A stretch of DNA of 64,000 nucleotides, taken from contig CACWPM010000015.1 in NCBI GenBank assembly GCA_902762795.1, positions 39,639-103,638 on the forward strand, given 5' to 3'. The notes below the pieces were generated by a model that did no database searches, was not told the origin of the DNA, and saw nothing but the letters and a program-made list of their open reading frames with translations. Positions within the stretch are counted from its first letter, which is position 1; every line of letters begins with the position of its first letter. This DNA is from Fibrobacter succinogenes. GTDB lineage: Bacteria; Fibrobacterota; Fibrobacteria; Fibrobacterales; Fibrobacteraceae. The position numbers and the translations under genes were made by a program. Below are positions 46,633 to 56,239 of the stretch, one piece after another.

Positions 46633-46687
46633 ACGAGAGAATTTTATGAAAATGTAGGCAGTTGGAAGTAGGCAGTAGGAAGTAGGA

Positions 46688-46790
46688 CAAACCCCTGTAA
46701 GGCGAGTGATGCATGAAAATTTATTTTCGTATATCCGAGCCAAAAGGGTTGCACGAAGTGCAAATGCGTAGGTCGAGCATCGCGGCCACG
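46688..46790 (+). repeat. T-core-T'-GNA-T element, copy g, with start of a second unit
   Basis: Core GGCGAGTGATGCA ... ATCCGAGCC around GAAAA-TTTA-TTTTC. Outer stem AACCC with GGGTT. Final hairpin TTGCAC-GAA-GTGCAA. Another left core (GTCGAGCATCGCG) starts at 46772 and is cut by a GTCATCC repeat. Confidence 0.65.
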
Positions 46791-46813
46791 GTCATCCTCC
46801 GCCAGGAGGATCC
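46790..46813 (+). repeat. GTCATCCTCC hairpin repeat
   Basis: GTCATCCTCC-GCCA-GGAGGATCC, a short member of the GTCATCC/GGATCC family. Confidence 0.6.
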
Positions 46814-47062
46814 ATACAGTCCTGTATACGCTTGTATATTTTTGGACCGAGACTAGCATTTGGGACAAGAGCAAAGCGATTGTTTAAAGACGAGAGACGA
46901 GAGAATTTTATGAAAATGTAGGCAGTTGGAAGTAGGAAGTAGACAGTAGGAAGTAGTTAGTGGTTATAAGAAAACTTGATATAAAATTTTCTGGTAACTA
47001 GTAACTCGAAACTCACAACTGCCGCGAAGCGGTTTCTGCAACTAATAACTTAGAACTCTTAA

Positions 47063-48040
47063 CTACATATTCTGCAATGGATATGCCGCAAGAAGTGCAC
47101 GAACCTTTTCCGTCACATTGCCGAATTCGCGCTCGTACTTTTTGCGAATGGCCCATTCCTTCGGAAACGATACGAAAGCTTCCAACCAAGCCTTCGCAAG
47201 AGCCTTACAAATCGCGACTTTCGATAGTTTCTTCCCGTCGCCGGACTGGCCGGGAACTCCACCCTTCGCCATGTTCAAATACCGCACAAAGCCACGGACC
47301 GGAAGCATCAAAATACCGCTCACCGGTAGCAGGCGAATAGCAGAACGCAAGCGGTTGCGTTCTGAATAAAATAATTTCAAAGGAGAGTAGCGCACCGTCG
47401 TCATCGAGCGTTCATGATACACTCTCGCCTCCGGGCAAAAGACCGTCTTGAACCCAGCTAGGTTATGCCTGAAATACCACTCCGTCTCTTCAAAAAACAA
47501 AAAGAAACTCGCATCCATTGCGCCTGCCGCACGAGCCGCCGCCTTGCGGAAACTCATCACGGCGCCATAGCATCCAAAGACATCCTTTTCGCGAATGTCG
47601 GCATCGTTTGCATCAAGACCACTGCCTTCATTTTTCGCAAACAAGTCTGCGCCCAAAAGCACTCCGACCGCATTCACAAAGCCGCTTTTTTCCATCACGA
47701 GACTCGCGACAGAACCACATTCCGGGTGCCGTTCAAAGCATTTGAGCAAGTTACTCGCCCATGCCGAGTCGAACTCCAGATCCATATTGCAAAGCACCTG
47801 TATCTCGGCTTCCATCTGAGAAAGAAGCCCGTTACAGGCGCCCGCATATCCCAAATTCTTCGGACACTGCGTAATTTTACATTCCAGCCCCTGGCTTTTC
47901 AGGAGTTCAATAGAATTATCCGTCGAGGCGTTATCAAAGACAAAGACGCGGACAGGTTCTGTCTGCATGAGCAAGCTCTTGACACATTCCACAAGTTCTG
48001 AACCGCCATTGTAATTGATTATACCGACATCTATTTTCAT
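47063..48040 (-). CDS. Glycosyltransferase family 2
   Basis: A 325-residue GT2 enzyme from the ATG at KIDVGIINYNGGSEL. The upstream TTG (48082) lies inside a terminator hairpin and is unlikely. Motifs are VFDNASTDNS, GYAGACNGLL, LCNMDLEF (DxD-like) and FLFFEETEWYFR, typical of rhamnosyltransferase-like GT2 proteins. It is a lone gene followed by repeat DNA. The acceptor is unknown. Confidence 0.85.
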   Translation of the reverse strand: MKIDVGIINYNGGSELVECVKSLLMQTEPVRVFVFDNASTDNSIELLKSQGLECKITQCPKNLGYAGACNGLLSQMEAEIQVLCNMDLEFDSAWASNLLKCFERHPECGSVASLVMEKSGFVNAVGVLLGADLFAKNEGSGLDANDADIREKDVFGCYGAVMSFRKAAARAAGAMDASFFLFFEETEWYFRHNLAGFKTVFCPEARVYHERSMTTVRYSPLKLFYSERNRLRSAIRLLPVSGILMLPVRGFVRYLNMAKGGVPGQSGDGKKLSKVAICKALAKAWLEAFVSFPKEWAIRKKYEREFGNVTEKVRALLAAYPLQNM

Positions 48041-48055
48041 AATATTCCAAAAGAA

Positions 48056-48092
48056 AAAGGGATCTTGCCGCCATAAAGACAAGTCCCTTCAA
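48056..48092 (-). terminator. Terminator of the lectin-domain lipoprotein gene
   Basis: AAGGGA-CTTG pairs with CAAG-TCCCTT and is followed by a T-rich run on the minus strand. Confidence 0.6.
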
Positions 48093-48177
48093 ATATATAA
48101 ACTATTCCCAGTAGACGAGAAATGCCAGCTTTACTTAGCCTTGTTCAGCACAAGTCGCTAGCATGAGCCTTGAAAAA

Positions 48178-50130
48178 TTACAGACCGTAGTAGCGGATGT
48201 AATCGATTTCGCCGTTAAAGAAGCGGTTGTGCTTGGCCTGCATCATGGCATCGTAAGCGATACCGATATTGTAGCCCAGCTGCGAAACATCGCCTTTGGC
48301 AGCGGCACTGGCCGTAAGTTTTCCATTCTGGAAGACCTTGACGGAATCGGCAGTACGTTCAACGCGAATATCGGTCCATTCGTTCAAAGCGAGTTTTTCA
48401 CCCACGAGAACATTCCAATCCGTACCGTCAACATCTTCATCGCGGAAATGAGCCGTAAGAACGCCATCATCGACGCGAATGATCCAGCCATCACCATAGC
48501 GTCCAGGAGGTTCCGCCACGATGATATTCTGCATTTCACCAAATGCGACCGGTTTCACGCGGGTTTCAACAGCAAATGTATTGCGTTTGAACACCGGAGA
48601 AAGCTTCACCTGCAAGCCAGACTTGCCATCGAGAGTGACGGTCGTATCCGCAATCGTCGGATAACCAACAAGAGTCTTCGTGGAATTGTTCGCCATGGCA
48701 TCCAGTCCCACAAACGTCGGCTCGTTGAATTCCCATGCGACAAGCGGTTTTTCCACAACATTAACCACTTCGCCAGCCGAGAAGCCTTCAAGCTTGCCAA
48801 AACGGACATAATCCATTTCACCGATAAAGTAGCGGTTATGGAACGCTTGCTGCATACCGTCAAAACCAATGCTCCAGTCGTACCTCATCTGGGTCAAGTC
48901 ACCAGTGTAAGCAGCGGCAACCGTAAGTTCGCCATCCTGGAACAGCTTAACGCTATCGGCACTGCGTTCCAGACGAATTTCGGACCATTCATTCAGAGCC
49001 ATCTTTTTGCCCGGGAAAATGTGCCAATCATCGAAATCCTTATCCGTATCGCGCAAGTGGACTCTCAAAACACCTTCGTCAATGCGAAGCTGCCAGCCAT
49101 CCACGCCACGTCCAGGAGGTTCGGCCACAATGATATTCTGCATCGTACCGAACTGAGTCGGTTTTACGCGGGCTTCAACAACAAAATCATTAATATTGAT
49201 GTCTTCGGCAAGCTTTACAGAGAAACCGGATTTGCCATCAAAGTTTGCAATGCCGTCAACAGCCGTTACAGCGCCTTCGCCAATGACAGCGTCATGCCCG
49301 TTGCCGGTAACGTCAAGACCGACGGAAGCCGAGTCATTGAATTCCCAATCGGCAATCCAGCGGCTATCATTTTCAGTCGGATCTATTGGATCGATCGGAT
49401 TTATGGCATTGGTATCTTCCGGAGTAACGCTACTGCTGGAAGACTCTGCAGGAATCACGTAAATATCAAAGGAATGCTCGATACGGATAACAGCAATACG
49501 TCCACCATCATTGCCACGATCACCTTCCGTACGGTCAAAACCGATGGTAAAGTCCCCCTGCACATCCAAATTAACACTGTGCTTGAAAGCACCGGCAATT
49601 TCGCCATTCACGATAAGGACACTCAAGGAATCCACATGTTCCAATCGAACATCGTTCCATTCACCCAAACGGAAAAGATTATCGGCCTTGAGGACCTTCC
49701 AATCGCCACCTTCGTTTTCGCGCCACTTAAAAACAACTTCGCCATTTTCGACCTGCAACAACCATGCAGTCCCTGCACCCCCGACACCGGCAGATGCAAT
49801 GGTATATGCATTGGACGAATTAACTGCTACATCGGCCTCAATGGCGAAGTTGCCCCCTTCTTGAAACGCGGAATCCACAGAACCAGACACAGTTTCCTGA
49901 TTCGCCGCGGTCGTATCCATTTCCCATTGATTCACAACAGAATGAGAATAACGAGCAAGCTTAACCTTCGCCGCTTTATAGCTCGTATTCGAAACTACAG
50001 CGCCGTCAGCTACATTGACCGTTCCCTCTAAGTCACTTGCAGCTGACGACGGCGTTGACGTGTCCGAACATCCGGCTAAAACCCCAAACGAAGCCAGAGC
50101 CGCGACACAAGCTAAATTTTTCACCTTCAT
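48178..50130 (-). CDS. Lipoprotein with three LamG/concanavalin-like domains
   Basis: This 650-residue lipoprotein has lipobox LAGC (Cys21). Three beta-sandwich domains follow (about 65-225, 260-450 and 465-650). The last two are close repeats sharing WEFND/WEFNE, LDxKSG, VxARVKPTQFGTMQNIIVAE, PPGR, GVLRVHLRD and LNEW.IRLERSADSVKLFQDG. This is the LamG-like jelly-roll pattern. A Ser-rich linker (ESSSSSV) separates the first domain, a habit of Fibrobacter surface proteins. The likely role is glycan or matrix binding at the cell surface. AAAGGAG lies before the ATG. Confidence 0.75.
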   Translation of the reverse strand: MKVKNLACVAALASFGVLAGCSDTSTPSSAASDLEGTVNVADGAVVSNTSYKAAKVKLARYSHSVVNQWEMDTTAANQETVSGSVDSAFQEGGNFAIEADVAVNSSNAYTIASAGVGGAGTAWLLQVENGEVVFKWRENEGGDWKVLKADNLFRLGEWNDVRLEHVDSLSVLIVNGEIAGAFKHSVNLDVQGDFTIGFDRTEGDRGNDGGRIAVIRIEHSFDIYVIPAESSSSSVTPEDTNAINPIDPIDPTENDSRWIADWEFNDSASVGLDVTGNGHDAVIGEGAVTAVDGIANFDGKSGFSVKLAEDININDFVVEARVKPTQFGTMQNIIVAEPPGRGVDGWQLRIDEGVLRVHLRDTDKDFDDWHIFPGKKMALNEWSEIRLERSADSVKLFQDGELTVAAAYTGDLTQMRYDWSIGFDGMQQAFHNRYFIGEMDYVRFGKLEGFSAGEVVNVVEKPLVAWEFNEPTFVGLDAMANNSTKTLVGYPTIADTTVTLDGKSGLQVKLSPVFKRNTFAVETRVKPVAFGEMQNIIVAEPPGRYGDGWIIRVDDGVLTAHFRDEDVDGTDWNVLVGEKLALNEWTDIRVERTADSVKVFQNGKLTASAAAKGDVSQLGYNIGIAYDAMMQAKHNRFFNGEIDYIRYYGL

Positions 50131-50361
50131 AAAGAACTCCTTTCTTGTATCAAGGAAAATAACTATTTCAATTTACGCATGGACATTTTTTTGAAATTTT
50201 GTCATAAAAACATTATCATGGTGTATTGTATATTAACATTGAAAGCTTATATTGTATCATAAGGATACGCTCTGTATTGTCAGAACGCAAGAGGATTATT
50301 TTTGGAAAATAACATCCGATTGAGGTTACAAATTCACAGGTAAAAAGCTATTATATACCCG

Positions 50362-51309
50362 ATGAAAAAAGACAAGGCAAACAAAAAACTTCTCGTGAAG
50401 CGTTTCATCCAGTTTTTCGTAAGCGTCGGTGGTTTTATCTACATTTTCCATAAAATTCCGTTAAGCGAAGTAATCGAAAATTGGAACATGGGCATGACGC
50501 CTTGGATTATCGCCATGCTTATTGCGGCAACTCTCATCATGGCAATCCAGGCCAACCGCTGGAAAGGGCTTTCCGTACAAGGTCCTGAAATTCCGTTCAA
50601 GACATACTACGCCTACACAGCCATGGGGTATTTTTTCAACAACCTTCTCCCCACCGGTTTTGGAGGCGATGCCGTCAAATCGCTCGCTTTCGGGAAAAAA
50701 TTTAACCAGACAAGCCAATCCGTTTCGGCGGTTCTGCTTGCCCGCATTCAAGGGCTGCTCGCGATGTTTCTTTGCTTTTTTGCAGCGCTCCCGTTCGCGT
50801 TGGACAAAGCGGACATTCCCTTAGTTTATACAATCGTCATGACAGCCGCGCTATTTGCCTGTATTGTTTTTATTTCGCTCTGCCTTTTTTCGGATAAAAT
50901 ACCTGTTCCACGTTTCATGGCAAGCAGACTTTCGTTCATTGCCAAATTACAAAACAGCCTTTCCATATACAGAAAACACAAAAAGCAGCTATTCCTTTCA
51001 TCCCTCGATTCGCTATGGCTTCAACTATTGACATTATTTACCGCATACGCCTATTTTAAGGCAGTCGGTGAAACCATCGATATCAGCATTCTAGTCGTAT
51101 TCACAAGCATCACGATTGTCATATCGATGCTTCCTATCTCCCTGAATGGGATAGGGGTCCGCGAAGGAACACAAGTCGCTTTGTATACAGGGATTCTCGG
51201 CATCCCGGCGCCAGTCGTTTTGTCCGCCGGGTTACTCGGTTACATACCTTTGCTTTTTCAAGCTGCGCAAGGAGCAGTTGTACTGATAGCACATAAAAAC
51301 AACCATTAA
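50362..51309 (+). CDS. Flippase-like membrane protein (UPF0104/LPG synthase TM family)
   Basis: This 315-residue protein has about eight membrane segments and the family pattern NNLLPTGFGGDAVKSLAFGKK followed by MLPISLNGIGVREG. Members include the MprF flippase half and AglD-like proteins, thought to move or transfer lipid-linked groups. A second member lies at 58620. The ATG lacks a Shine-Dalgarno; TATTAT ends 7 nt upstream. Confidence 0.8.
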   Translation: MKKDKANKKLLVKRFIQFFVSVGGFIYIFHKIPLSEVIENWNMGMTPWIIAMLIAATLIMAIQANRWKGLSVQGPEIPFKTYYAYTAMGYFFNNLLPTGFGGDAVKSLAFGKKFNQTSQSVSAVLLARIQGLLAMFLCFFAALPFALDKADIPLVYTIVMTAALFACIVFISLCLFSDKIPVPRFMASRLSFIAKLQNSLSIYRKHKKQLFLSSLDSLWLQLLTLFTAYAYFKAVGETIDISILVVFTSITIVISMLPISLNGIGVREGTQVALYTGILGIPAPVVLSAGLLGYIPLLFQAAQGAVVLIAHKNNH

Positions 51310-51382
51310 CCCAACCCCCTAAAAAAACATTTACTTTTACAACCGTATTTTTATATATTTTGTTACAATAAAGGAGTTATTT

Positions 51383-53191
51383 ATGAAAATATCTAATAAG
51401 CTTATCGCTCTAGCTTTGGGGACCTGTTCATTCTTGGCAGGATGCAGCGATAGTGAAAATCCGAATTGGGCAAAACCGGCCGACACGCCGACCACTCCAA
51501 CTTTCTCCGCCTTTACCTGTCAAGAAGTCACAGATGCAACCGTCGCGGCAGAATTGGAAACTGCCAAATCGAACATCAAGGAAATCCTAAACGAACTTGG
51601 CGAAAACAACCTCAAGAGCGCCCAGGTAATCAGCGCAAACACAAAGAGTTCGTTCAAGTCCGTCCTGGACAAATATCCGGCAAACTGCGAAGCGCAACTC
51701 GGTTACGCCCTGAGCATCATCACCGACTTGATGAATAACACCAAGATCAAGTCATTCATCGATACCGTGAGCAACAAGGTCGACCTTGCCGACATGGATA
51801 TCGACGATTTCAACCAGCTCCTTGTCGCAGGCGACGGAAAACTCCTCACGAGCATGGCACAAGAAGCCATGGCCCAGGCAATACCGTCCTTGGATTCCGC
51901 CATCATCTACATGAAAAACATCGTTGGTGACGACAAGTTCATTTGCCACTACAAGGTCGATAACAGGGACTTCGAACTGGACCGCGGCGAATTCGCACCG
52001 GCACTTGCGGCCATGTTCGTCGCAAAGGCTGTACTCACCTTCGGCGCAAGCATCAATATCGATGTTTCAAACAACGGCAAATACGACTGGATGAACGACG
52101 CCGATAAGAAAGACGGGGATTCCAAAGTTTTTGCAGACCAGGTTATCGCCCTCATGAACAAGGGCAGTTCCTTCACGACCGTCTATGACAACTGGAAATC
52201 CCGCTACAAGGATATCCCGAACTTGTTGGACTCCGCCATCCAGTTCGTAGAAATCGGACTCCAGTACGGCATTGAAGAATCCAAGACCGGAACCCAGACG
52301 CAATTGAACGATCCCTACATCGTTGGCGATGGCGAAATGGCAGACGTGAGCGCCCGCGATTTCCAGAAAGCCATCGATTCGTTGGAACACTACCGCAAAA
52401 CCCTGCACACCGGCGTAGACGTCACGCTCCCGGGAGGCTCCAAGGTCACGGTAAACCTCGCAAAATTCTTCGAAATCACCGACGGCTGGCAGGACTACCT
52501 CCCCTACCACAAGTTCAACGACTACTCCGAATGGAACACCCCGGTTGAAGGTTTCTACTGGACACCGCAGCTCCATGACGATACCCATGCCGAGTTCGAA
52601 ATCAACAGAGCCGTAAGAGCCCAAGCAGAAAAAAACGAAAATTTCGATTATTTCTACGGGCACATCTATTCGGACCGCAGCACCCCCGCAGGCACTGCAG
52701 AATACTGCGCAGACGTTGAACTCCACAGAGGTTATATGTACCAATGCTACAGTATCTCGGTAAACAACTGCGTCGTGACATTCGAACCCAACGGCGATGG
52801 CTATGTCTACAACGAAGGAAAGAACGTCTTAGAAACGCTTCCGCCCGTCACGCTGAATTCTTCCATTTGCCAGATTCAGAACGGAGTCCAAGTTTTCGCT
52901 ACGGCCTATGATGATTTTGTAGAAAACGCATTCTACTTTACCGATGCCGCCGGCAACAAAACGATTTCGATCCAGGGATTACTGAACGGCAAAGTTGACG
53001 AAGCCAGGCTTTCTAACGCACAGCAAAACAACAAAAGAGTTGATCCCGATGAATACACGCTGGACGACATGAAAAAGCTCATCTACTTCCCGGATATCAC
53101 GTTCGGCGGAGTATTGCCGGGCATGACCGCAGACAGATTCTGGGAAATCCTCAAGACCGAAATCCGTAACGATGAAGCTTACGACTGGTAG
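51383..53191 (+). CDS. Lipoprotein of unknown function
   Basis: This 602-residue lipoprotein has lipobox LAGC (Cys21). Residues 50-330 are mainly helical, starting with a TPR-like region (SVLDKYPANCEAQLGYALSI). The C-terminal part has paired Cys and ends with a strand-loop region. AAAGGAG lies 7 nt upstream of the ATG. It is coupled by TAGTG overlap to the barrel protein downstream, so the two may form an outer-membrane pair. Confidence 0.65.
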   Translation: MKISNKLIALALGTCSFLAGCSDSENPNWAKPADTPTTPTFSAFTCQEVTDATVAAELETAKSNIKEILNELGENNLKSAQVISANTKSSFKSVLDKYPANCEAQLGYALSIITDLMNNTKIKSFIDTVSNKVDLADMDIDDFNQLLVAGDGKLLTSMAQEAMAQAIPSLDSAIIYMKNIVGDDKFICHYKVDNRDFELDRGEFAPALAAMFVAKAVLTFGASINIDVSNNGKYDWMNDADKKDGDSKVFADQVIALMNKGSSFTTVYDNWKSRYKDIPNLLDSAIQFVEIGLQYGIEESKTGTQTQLNDPYIVGDGEMADVSARDFQKAIDSLEHYRKTLHTGVDVTLPGGSKVTVNLAKFFEITDGWQDYLPYHKFNDYSEWNTPVEGFYWTPQLHDDTHAEFEINRAVRAQAEKNENFDYFYGHIYSDRSTPAGTAEYCADVELHRGYMYQCYSISVNNCVVTFEPNGDGYVYNEGKNVLETLPPVTLNSSICQIQNGVQVFATAYDDFVENAFYFTDAAGNKTISIQGLLNGKVDEARLSNAQQNNKRVDPDEYTLDDMKKLIYFPDITFGGVLPGMTADRFWEILKTEIRNDEAYDW

Positions 53192-54630
53192 TGAGGACCA
53201 CAAAAAAAATTCAACTTGCGCTTGGGCTTGCGTTTAACGCAGCCTTCGCCGTAAGCAATACCGGGCTCGCCGATTGTGGCGGGCTTTTTTTGCTACACCT
53301 GAGCGACAAGCAGTTTTCAGCAAAGTCCTGCAGTATAAAGGATTCTTTTACTGTAGATAATTTTAATGTTCACGGAGCGTTTCACCATATCGCCATTCAA
53401 GGGCGATACACCGAAGGATGGCATATCAAAGGGCTTAACAAGCTCAATATCGCAAATGCCGGTTTTGAGGGACACTTTAAAAACTTCTCGCTGGGAGTGA
53501 ACGTCAATACACTGCCCTTCGTCTCCTCGACGGTTTCGATGCACCGCAAGGATTCGCTTTTCACGGCAAGCGCAAACATCGCACGCGGATCCATCAATCT
53601 CGGAAACATCAGTTGGATTGCCGAACGAGAAAACGACATCATCAACAAAATTTCCGCGGACTGGGAAATGCATGCCCTTTACCGAGCACTTTCAGCAAAT
53701 TCAAAAATCGACAATCATTATATAGGTTTGTCATTAGCGCATGTCAAGACTTACCCGCGCAACCCAGAAAAGACCTACTACATCAGAGATTCTGCAAGCG
53801 TTATCATTTTAGGAGCAAACTACGGGCACCAGTTCAACAAATCCCGCCTAGACGCCGGCTACACATACACCGATGCCGACATGACACTTTACGGAATTTA
53901 CCACAGCGAAGAAAGCCGCAAGCGGTTCATGTACATGCCGATGGAGATCTCGCTCCACATGCTTTACGCCACATGGAAACTTGATAAACTCCGAACGCAC
54001 CTCGAATACGCGCACCTGGCAGGGAAGCTACACTCCAACCCCAACCGTTTTTACGAAACGCTTGCACTCAATAGGGCCCTTCCCGCTTCTGTCATCAAGG
54101 GAATTTCGTTCGCATTTTTGCAAAAGACTTTCCGCGCCGATGCCGATTTCAACGCATTCGCCATTCTTGGCGGAGCATCTTACCGTTGGCCTCATGGGAG
54201 GCGCTACGTCTTCACGCCAATCGCCGGGCTGGATGTTTTCGGGGCAAGCGGAAAAATAAATTTCAACAAGGATATCGAAACAACTATACTGACTACGCAC
54301 CAACACTCTAACGAAAAAATTTTGCGAAAGATTAATAGCATCGGCAGCCTACTCACTCTCGAATGCGAATTCCGCAAGGAGGGTCCCGTGAGCATAGCCC
54401 TGCAATACGGCATTTCGCAACTCATCCCGTTCTATATAGACTACAAAGACTACGATGCCAACGAAAACAAGGACGGTCCAGCCCACAGCAGTTCTCCGGG
54501 AAATCCTGGAACCGGAGATTCCGGGACGCAAGAGGTCAAAGACAAAGCGGGTTCCCTGGACGGTCGCATCTCCGATCTCATTTTCCGCAACGGGTTTGCG
54601 ACCCACCTCGGCATATCTGTTAGATTTTAA
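53191..54630 (+). CDS. Outer-membrane beta-barrel-like protein
   Basis: About 479 residues from GTG, overlapping the lipoprotein stop (TAGTG) without its own Shine-Dalgarno. The N-terminus (KKIQLALGLAFNAAFAVSNTGLA) resembles a signal peptide. Long alternating strands follow and the chain ends GISVRF, the aromatic C-terminus of outer-membrane barrels. A strong terminator-like hairpin (53261-53292) lies inside the first 35 codons, which is odd for a co-transcribed gene. Confidence 0.6.
   Translation: MRTTKKIQLALGLAFNAAFAVSNTGLADCGGLFLLHLSDKQFSAKSCSIKDSFTVDNFNVHGAFHHIAIQGRYTEGWHIKGLNKLNIANAGFEGHFKNFSLGVNVNTLPFVSSTVSMHRKDSLFTASANIARGSINLGNISWIAERENDIINKISADWEMHALYRALSANSKIDNHYIGLSLAHVKTYPRNPEKTYYIRDSASVIILGANYGHQFNKSRLDAGYTYTDADMTLYGIYHSEESRKRFMYMPMEISLHMLYATWKLDKLRTHLEYAHLAGKLHSNPNRFYETLALNRALPASVIKGISFAFLQKTFRADADFNAFAILGGASYRWPHGRRYVFTPIAGLDVFGASGKINFNKDIETTILTTHQHSNEKILRKINSIGSLLTLECEFRKEGPVSIALQYGISQLIPFYIDYKDYDANENKDGPAHSSSPGNPGTGDSGTQEVKDKAGSLDGRISDLIFRNGFATHLGISVRF
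53261..53292 (+). terminator. Terminator-like hairpin inside a coding start
   Basis: GCTCGCC pairs with GGCGGGC around GATTGT and is followed by seven T. It sits inside the barrel gene's signal-peptide region and could attenuate it. Confidence 0.5.
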
Positions 54631-54636
54631 CGGTGC

Positions 54637-54668
54637 AAAAAAAGCCCCGCCGAAGCGAGGACTTTCTT
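54637..54668 (-). terminator. Terminator between convergent genes
   Basis: On the minus strand CCTCGC-TTCG-GCGGGG is followed by CTTTTTTT. It serves the 212-codon gene. Confidence 0.6.
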
Positions 54669-54688
54669 AAAGCAAAATTCTCGAAAAA

Positions 54689-55327
54689 CTATTCTTCGGC
54701 GAGAGCTTCCTTGTATTCATCAACGGTAGCGATATACTCGTCAATCATATCCTGCTTGGAATCCAAGTGAGCAAGAATCTTTTCGAGATGTTCCTTCGCG
54801 AACACAGTCTTGAGCTGGCGGGACGCATGTCCCTTGTAGCCCCATTCCTTCAGAATTTCATCCGTGACCAAGAAAGAATCGTCAAGGGAGACAAAACGCA
54901 TCGGACCGTAAACCGCCCAATTGTGCTCCATCTGCATACATTCCGGTTCTTCCATTTCCGGGTTTGCCATGTAGCGCTGCACATGACGAGTGCGGACATC
55001 CTTGATTTTGTCGATACGCATATAACCCATAATGAGGTACTTGTTGCGCATTTCGGAATCGCTCAGACCTTCGTAACGGGTGCCGAAGAGAATGTAGCGG
55101 CTCTTGCTCTTCACAATCGTATTGATAGCCTTCACATTGTAGCAGCTCATCAGACCATAGGTGCTGGTTTCATAGTTCGGTTCGTAAAGAAAACCCTTTT
55201 CATTTTCATTCAGCTGGTCACGGACAGGCATTTCGGACTGATGGCTAGTTTCGACATAAAGCAAGCTACCAGCCATGTTGCCACGGTAGTCTTGCCAACC
55301 TTCGAGATTGATCTGTGTTTTCGGCAT
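54689..55327 (-). CDS. Protein of unknown function
   Basis: This 212-residue soluble acidic protein has a beta-rich N-terminal half (SRYILFGTRYEG) and a helical C-terminus (LAHLDSKQDMIDEYIATVDEYKEAL). A central block YLIMGYMRIDKIKD looks like a small-molecule or nucleic-acid binding strand pair. No family is recognised. It stands alone upstream of its own terminator. Confidence 0.55.
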   Translation of the reverse strand: MPKTQINLEGWQDYRGNMAGSLLYVETSHQSEMPVRDQLNENEKGFLYEPNYETSTYGLMSCYNVKAINTIVKSKSRYILFGTRYEGLSDSEMRNKYLIMGYMRIDKIKDVRTRHVQRYMANPEMEEPECMQMEHNWAVYGPMRFVSLDDSFLVTDEILKEWGYKGHASRQLKTVFAKEHLEKILAHLDSKQDMIDEYIATVDEYKEALAEE

Positions 55328-55429
55328 TTTATAAATCCACTCAAATAGTTTAAAGTTCGAAAATTAAAACGAGTACAAGCGGACCGAGTACGGTTCGTCA
55401 GTAACAATCATCAAAATACAATTTACTTA

Positions 55430-56239
55430 TTAAAAAGTCAACGACTCCGCCGAAATATCTTCCATTCCAAAGCGAAAAGCGCCCTTTTTGAAGAAATCTG
55501 CGGTATCTGTTGTCAAATATTTAACATTTCCGCCTTTCGAAAGCCGCTTTTCCATGTCCACATGCCGCCTGAGGTAATCCAAAGTCTTGTCGGCAACGAT
55601 GTCACCTTGGAGAACCAGACGGACGTGCGGTGGAAGTGCGGCCCGGATTTCAGCCTCGAGAAGCGGGTAATGCGTACACGCAAGCAGAACCGTATCGATT
55701 TCAGGGTCTGCCGCAAGCAACTGATCGATATCCTTTTTCACGAAGAATCGGGCACCTTCGGTCCCCCGTTCGCCATATTCCACGAGAGGCACCCACATCG
55801 GACAAGCATGCTGGGTAACCTTCAAGTTCGGGAAAAAGTGGCTGATTTCGATAACGTAGCTGTTCGAAGAAACCGTCCCCGCCGTCGCAAAAATGCCGAT
55901 ATGCCCCGTCTTCGAGAAGTTCCCGATTTCTTCGGCGGTCGGGCGAACAATTCCCAAGACTCGACGGTCCGGGAATTCAATCGGGAGCACCTGCTGCTGG
56001 ATACTGCGAAGAGCCTTTGCCGATGCAGTGTTGCACGCTAGAATCACAAGCGGGCAGCCACGATGGAAAAGTTCGCGCACGGACTCAAGCGTATAGCGGT
56101 AAATCGTCTCGAAACTGCGGGAGCCGTACGGCGCACGGGCGTTATCCCCCAGGTACAGATAATCGTACTGCGGGAGCGTGTGGCGGAGCTTCTGCAGAAT
56201 GGTCAATCCGCCAAAGCCGGAATCAAAGACGCCGATCAT
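55430..56239 (-). CDS. murI: Glutamate racemase
   Basis: A 269-residue PLP-independent racemase that supplies D-glutamate for peptidoglycan. Signatures are IGVFDSGFGGLTIL at the N-terminus, ACNTASA with the first catalytic Cys, and ACTHYPLLE with the second Cys. The start overlaps the end of the helicase-acyltransferase gene by 17 bp, so the two are coupled. Confidence 0.95.
   Translation of the reverse strand: MIGVFDSGFGGLTILQKLRHTLPQYDYLYLGDNARAPYGSRSFETIYRYTLESVRELFHRGCPLVILACNTASAKALRSIQQQVLPIEFPDRRVLGIVRPTAEEIGNFSKTGHIGIFATAGTVSSNSYVIEISHFFPNLKVTQHACPMWVPLVEYGERGTEGARFFVKKDIDQLLAADPEIDTVLLACTHYPLLEAEIRAALPPHVRLVLQGDIVADKTLDYLRRHVDMEKRLSKGGNVKYLTTDTADFFKKGAFRFGMEDISAESLTF

Larger units (their letters stand above)
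46512..47060. repeat. Repeat-filled gap: heptamer arrays and element fragments
   Basis: AGTAGGA/AGTAGAC/AGTGGTT units with 7-bp period lie at 46514-46558, 46660-46687 and 46919-46966. NNNAACT units with the same period lie at 46990-47065, interrupted by the hairpin CCGC-GAA-GCGG. A 92-bp segment is duplicated exactly (46581-46672 and 46845-46936). No coding region is supported in this 560-bp gap. Confidence 0.8.

Noticed and set aside
48163..50031. A 622-codon frame opposite the lectin-domain lipoprotein
   Set aside because: The minus-strand gene has a lipobox, Shine-Dalgarno and repeated domains; the plus frame has none.
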